This document shows, in pieces, positions 5,264 through 6,269 of a DNA stretch of 6,269 bases. Source of the stretch: Caldifarciminota bacterium (GTDB lineage: Bacteria > Hydrothermota > E44-bin80); assembly GCA_023127905.1 (NCBI GenBank), contig JAGMEZ010000242.1, forward strand, positions 1-6,269, written 5' to 3'. The position numbers were made by a program, and so were the translations under genes. The stretch's first letter is position 1. Each line of letters begins with the position of its first letter. The notes under the pieces were generated by a model. That model saw only the letters and a list, made by a program, of their open reading frames with translations. It had not been told where the DNA came from and did not search any database.

Positions 5264-5725
5264 ATGAAGTGTCCTTTCTGTGGTTCCGAAGATAATAAAG
5301 TCACCGATACTCGTCCAGGTAAAGAAGGTAAATCCGTACGTAGAAGAAGGGAATGTATTGACTGTGGAAGAAGGTTTACCACCTACGAATATGTTGAAAA
5401 ATCTCCTCTTGTTGTTGTTAAAAGGGACGGAAGAGAAGAGCCCTTTGACAGGCAGAAACTTCTTATTGGGATTATGACTGCGGCACATAAAAGACCTGTC
5501 ATGAGGGTAGAAATTGAAAAGATTGTTGATGAGATCGAAGAAGGATTTTACGACCTTGGCAATCTGGCAATACCATCAAGACTGATTGGTGAAGAGGTTA
5601 TGAAGAGATTGAAAGAGTTAGATGAAGTTGCATATGTTAGATTTGCCTCTGTTTATAGAGATTTTAAGGATAAAAAAGAGTTCCTTAAAGAAGTTAACGG
5701 TCTAAAAAACCCACCGGAAGAATAG
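5264..5725 (+). CDS. nrdR: Transcriptional repressor NrdR
   Basis: NrdR senses ATP/dATP and represses ribonucleotide reductase genes by binding paired NrdR boxes. This 153-aa protein has the family's usual length and full architecture. An N-terminal zinc ribbon has C3, C6, C31 and C34 (MKCPFCGSED and RRRRECIDCGRRFTTYE). An ATP-cone domain spans about 48-138 (VVKRDGREEPFDRQKL, then LDEVAYVRFASVYRDF). The start is fixed by the invariant MKCP beginning. No Shine-Dalgarno sequence precedes it: the 10 bases upstream read CGCGATAGCCT-like sequence without an AGG core. It is transcribed away from the NtrYX operon, probably from P2, and converges on acr3. No ribonucleotide reductase gene is in the window, so its targets lie elsewhere. 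Identification is firm. Confidence 0.97.
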   Translation: MKCPFCGSEDNKVTDTRPGKEGKSVRRRRECIDCGRRFTTYEYVEKSPLVVVKRDGREEPFDRQKLLIGIMTAAHKRPVMRVEIEKIVDEIEEGFYDLGNLAIPSRLIGEEVMKRLKELDEVAYVRFASVYRDFKDKKEFLKEVNGLKNPPEE

Positions 5726-5748
5726 TTCTAACCTCAAGAGAATCATTT

Positions 5749-5793
5749 GGTTAAATAGGTTCTATTAGTTTTATTGGTTTGATTGTTTAAAAT
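5749..5793 (+). repeat. Degenerate nonamer array, five units
   Basis: Five units of exactly 9 nt start at 5749, 5758, 5767, 5776 and 5785. The consensus is close to GGTTTDATT; examples are GGTTCTATT and GGTTTGATT. The array fills most of the 70-bp gap between the convergent nrdR and acr3 genes. No conventional terminator hairpin is seen in this gap. Confidence 0.65.
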
Positions 5794-5795
5794 CA

Positions 5796-6269
5796 TTAAC
5801 ATGGTGCAAACCAGTGTTCTGTCCGTAAGCAGATTTTGACAAGCAGAAGCATTACAGGAACTTCAATTAAAACCCCAACCACTGTTGCAAGAGCAGCGCC
5901 TGATGACAAGCCAAAAAGCATCGTTGCGGTCGCAATAGCAACTTCAAAATGGTTGCTTGCACCTATCATTGCAGAAGGAGCTGCATCCTCAAACCTGAGT
6001 CTTATCAATTTAGCCCCACCATAAGTTAACCAGAAGATAAGATTTGTTTGAATGAAAAGAGGTATTGCTATCCATAGAATCGTTAAGGGCTTTGTCAAAA
6101 TAATATCACCCTTGAAAGAAAAAAGCAATACAAGCGTAACCAGTAAAGCTAAAATTGATACAGGCGTTAGTTTATGCAAAAATTTTTGTTTAAACCAATC
6201 TTCCCCTTTAGTCTTTACAATTATAATTCGAGAAAAGAATCCAGCAACCAGAGGTAATGCAACATAGAT
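5796..6269 (-). CDS. acr3: ACR3-family arsenite efflux transporter, C-terminal part (5' end beyond window)
   Basis: The last 157 residues of an arsenical-resistance carrier of the ACR3 (bile/arsenite/riboflavin transporter) family, which expels As(OH)3 across the inner membrane using the proton-motive force. The frame stays open from the stop at 5796 to the right edge, so the N-terminal half, including the family's transport Cys, is outside the window. The fragment begins [19 protein letters not shown], a typical ACR3 segment. It continues with a helix at 33-52, a helix at 62-82, and the diagnostic [12 protein letters not shown] (104-115), whose E109 corresponds to the conserved Glu important for transport. 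It then has [24 protein letters not shown] (119-142). A TTG inside the frame near 6179 is not the start, because clear family sequence continues upstream. The C-terminus ends in WFAPC. It converges on nrdR. No arsR or other ars gene is visible here. Confidence 0.93.
   Translation of the reverse strand: MYVALPLVAGFFSRIIIVKTKGEDWFKQKFLHKLTPVSILALLVTLVLLFSFKGDIILTKPLTILWIAIPLFIQTNLIFWLTYGGAKLIRLRFEDAAPSAMIGASNHFEVAIATATMLFGLSSGAALATVVGVLIEVPVMLLLVKICLRTEHWFAPC

Noticed and set aside
5796..6179. A complete 127-aa membrane protein starting from TTG at 6179
   Set aside because: The frame continues upstream to the window edge with clear ACR3 sequence ([12 protein letters not shown]...), so this is an internal Leu codon and the gene is a larger, edge-cut ACR3.
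1..6269. CRISPR array, tRNA, rRNA, riboswitch, toxin-antitoxin or defence genes
   Set aside because: No regularly spaced identical repeats of CRISPR size, no tRNA-like cloverleaf, and no gene with such motifs was seen. The short arrays have units too small and no spacers.

Overview
This is a visibly AT-rich bacterial window with seven protein-coding genes, one of them cut by the right edge. No rRNA, tRNA, CRISPR array or transposase gene is seen. The gene set is a SpoIID-domain cell-wall protein, a sigma-54 two-component pair of the NtrY/NtrX type with a DUF4390 protein upstream, NrdR, and an ACR3 arsenite carrier. This fits a Gram-negative-type or deep-branching, possibly uncultivated bacterium. 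DUF4390 next to NtrYX is familiar from proteobacteria and related phyla, but the sequence does not allow a phylum assignment. SpoIID alone does not imply sporulation, because non-sporulating bacteria also carry such proteins.

Layout. Positions 8-1075 (+) encode the SpoIID-domain protein; its first residues are encoded by a dispersed repeat and a heptamer array. It converges on a four-gene minus-strand operon running from 4938 down to 1146: a six-helix-like membrane protein of unknown function, a DUF4390 protein (2 nt apart), an NtrY-like histidine kinase, and an NtrX-like sigma-54 activator (28 nt after the kinase). A 148-nt gap between the DUF4390 gene and the kinase holds repeats. The operon has a near-perfect promoter (TTGACA, 17 nt, TATACT) placed so that transcription would begin at or beside the first ATG, giving a leaderless mRNA. 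The 325-bp divergent region 4939-5263 carries a second promoter-like site on the plus strand, upstream of nrdR (5264-5725). nrdR converges on the C-terminal part of acr3 (5796 to beyond 6269, minus strand).

How the genes may work together. The operon looks like an envelope-sensing phosphorelay: kinase and regulator form a cognate pair, and the two membrane or envelope proteins upstream are candidate partners. nrdR (repression of ribonucleotide reductase genes) and acr3 (arsenite export) are unrelated neighbours.

The most unusual content is between genes. Every gap longer than 30 bp contains a degenerate tandem array of about five units with a period of 7, 8 or 9 nt, and the unit sequence differs from gap to gap. 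Two 46-nt copies of a dispersed element (37 of 46 identical, no gaps) lie beside two of these arrays. The two divergent promoters share an extended common architecture (TTGACAT, 4 nt, CGATT, 13 or 15 nt, TTTGCAATG).
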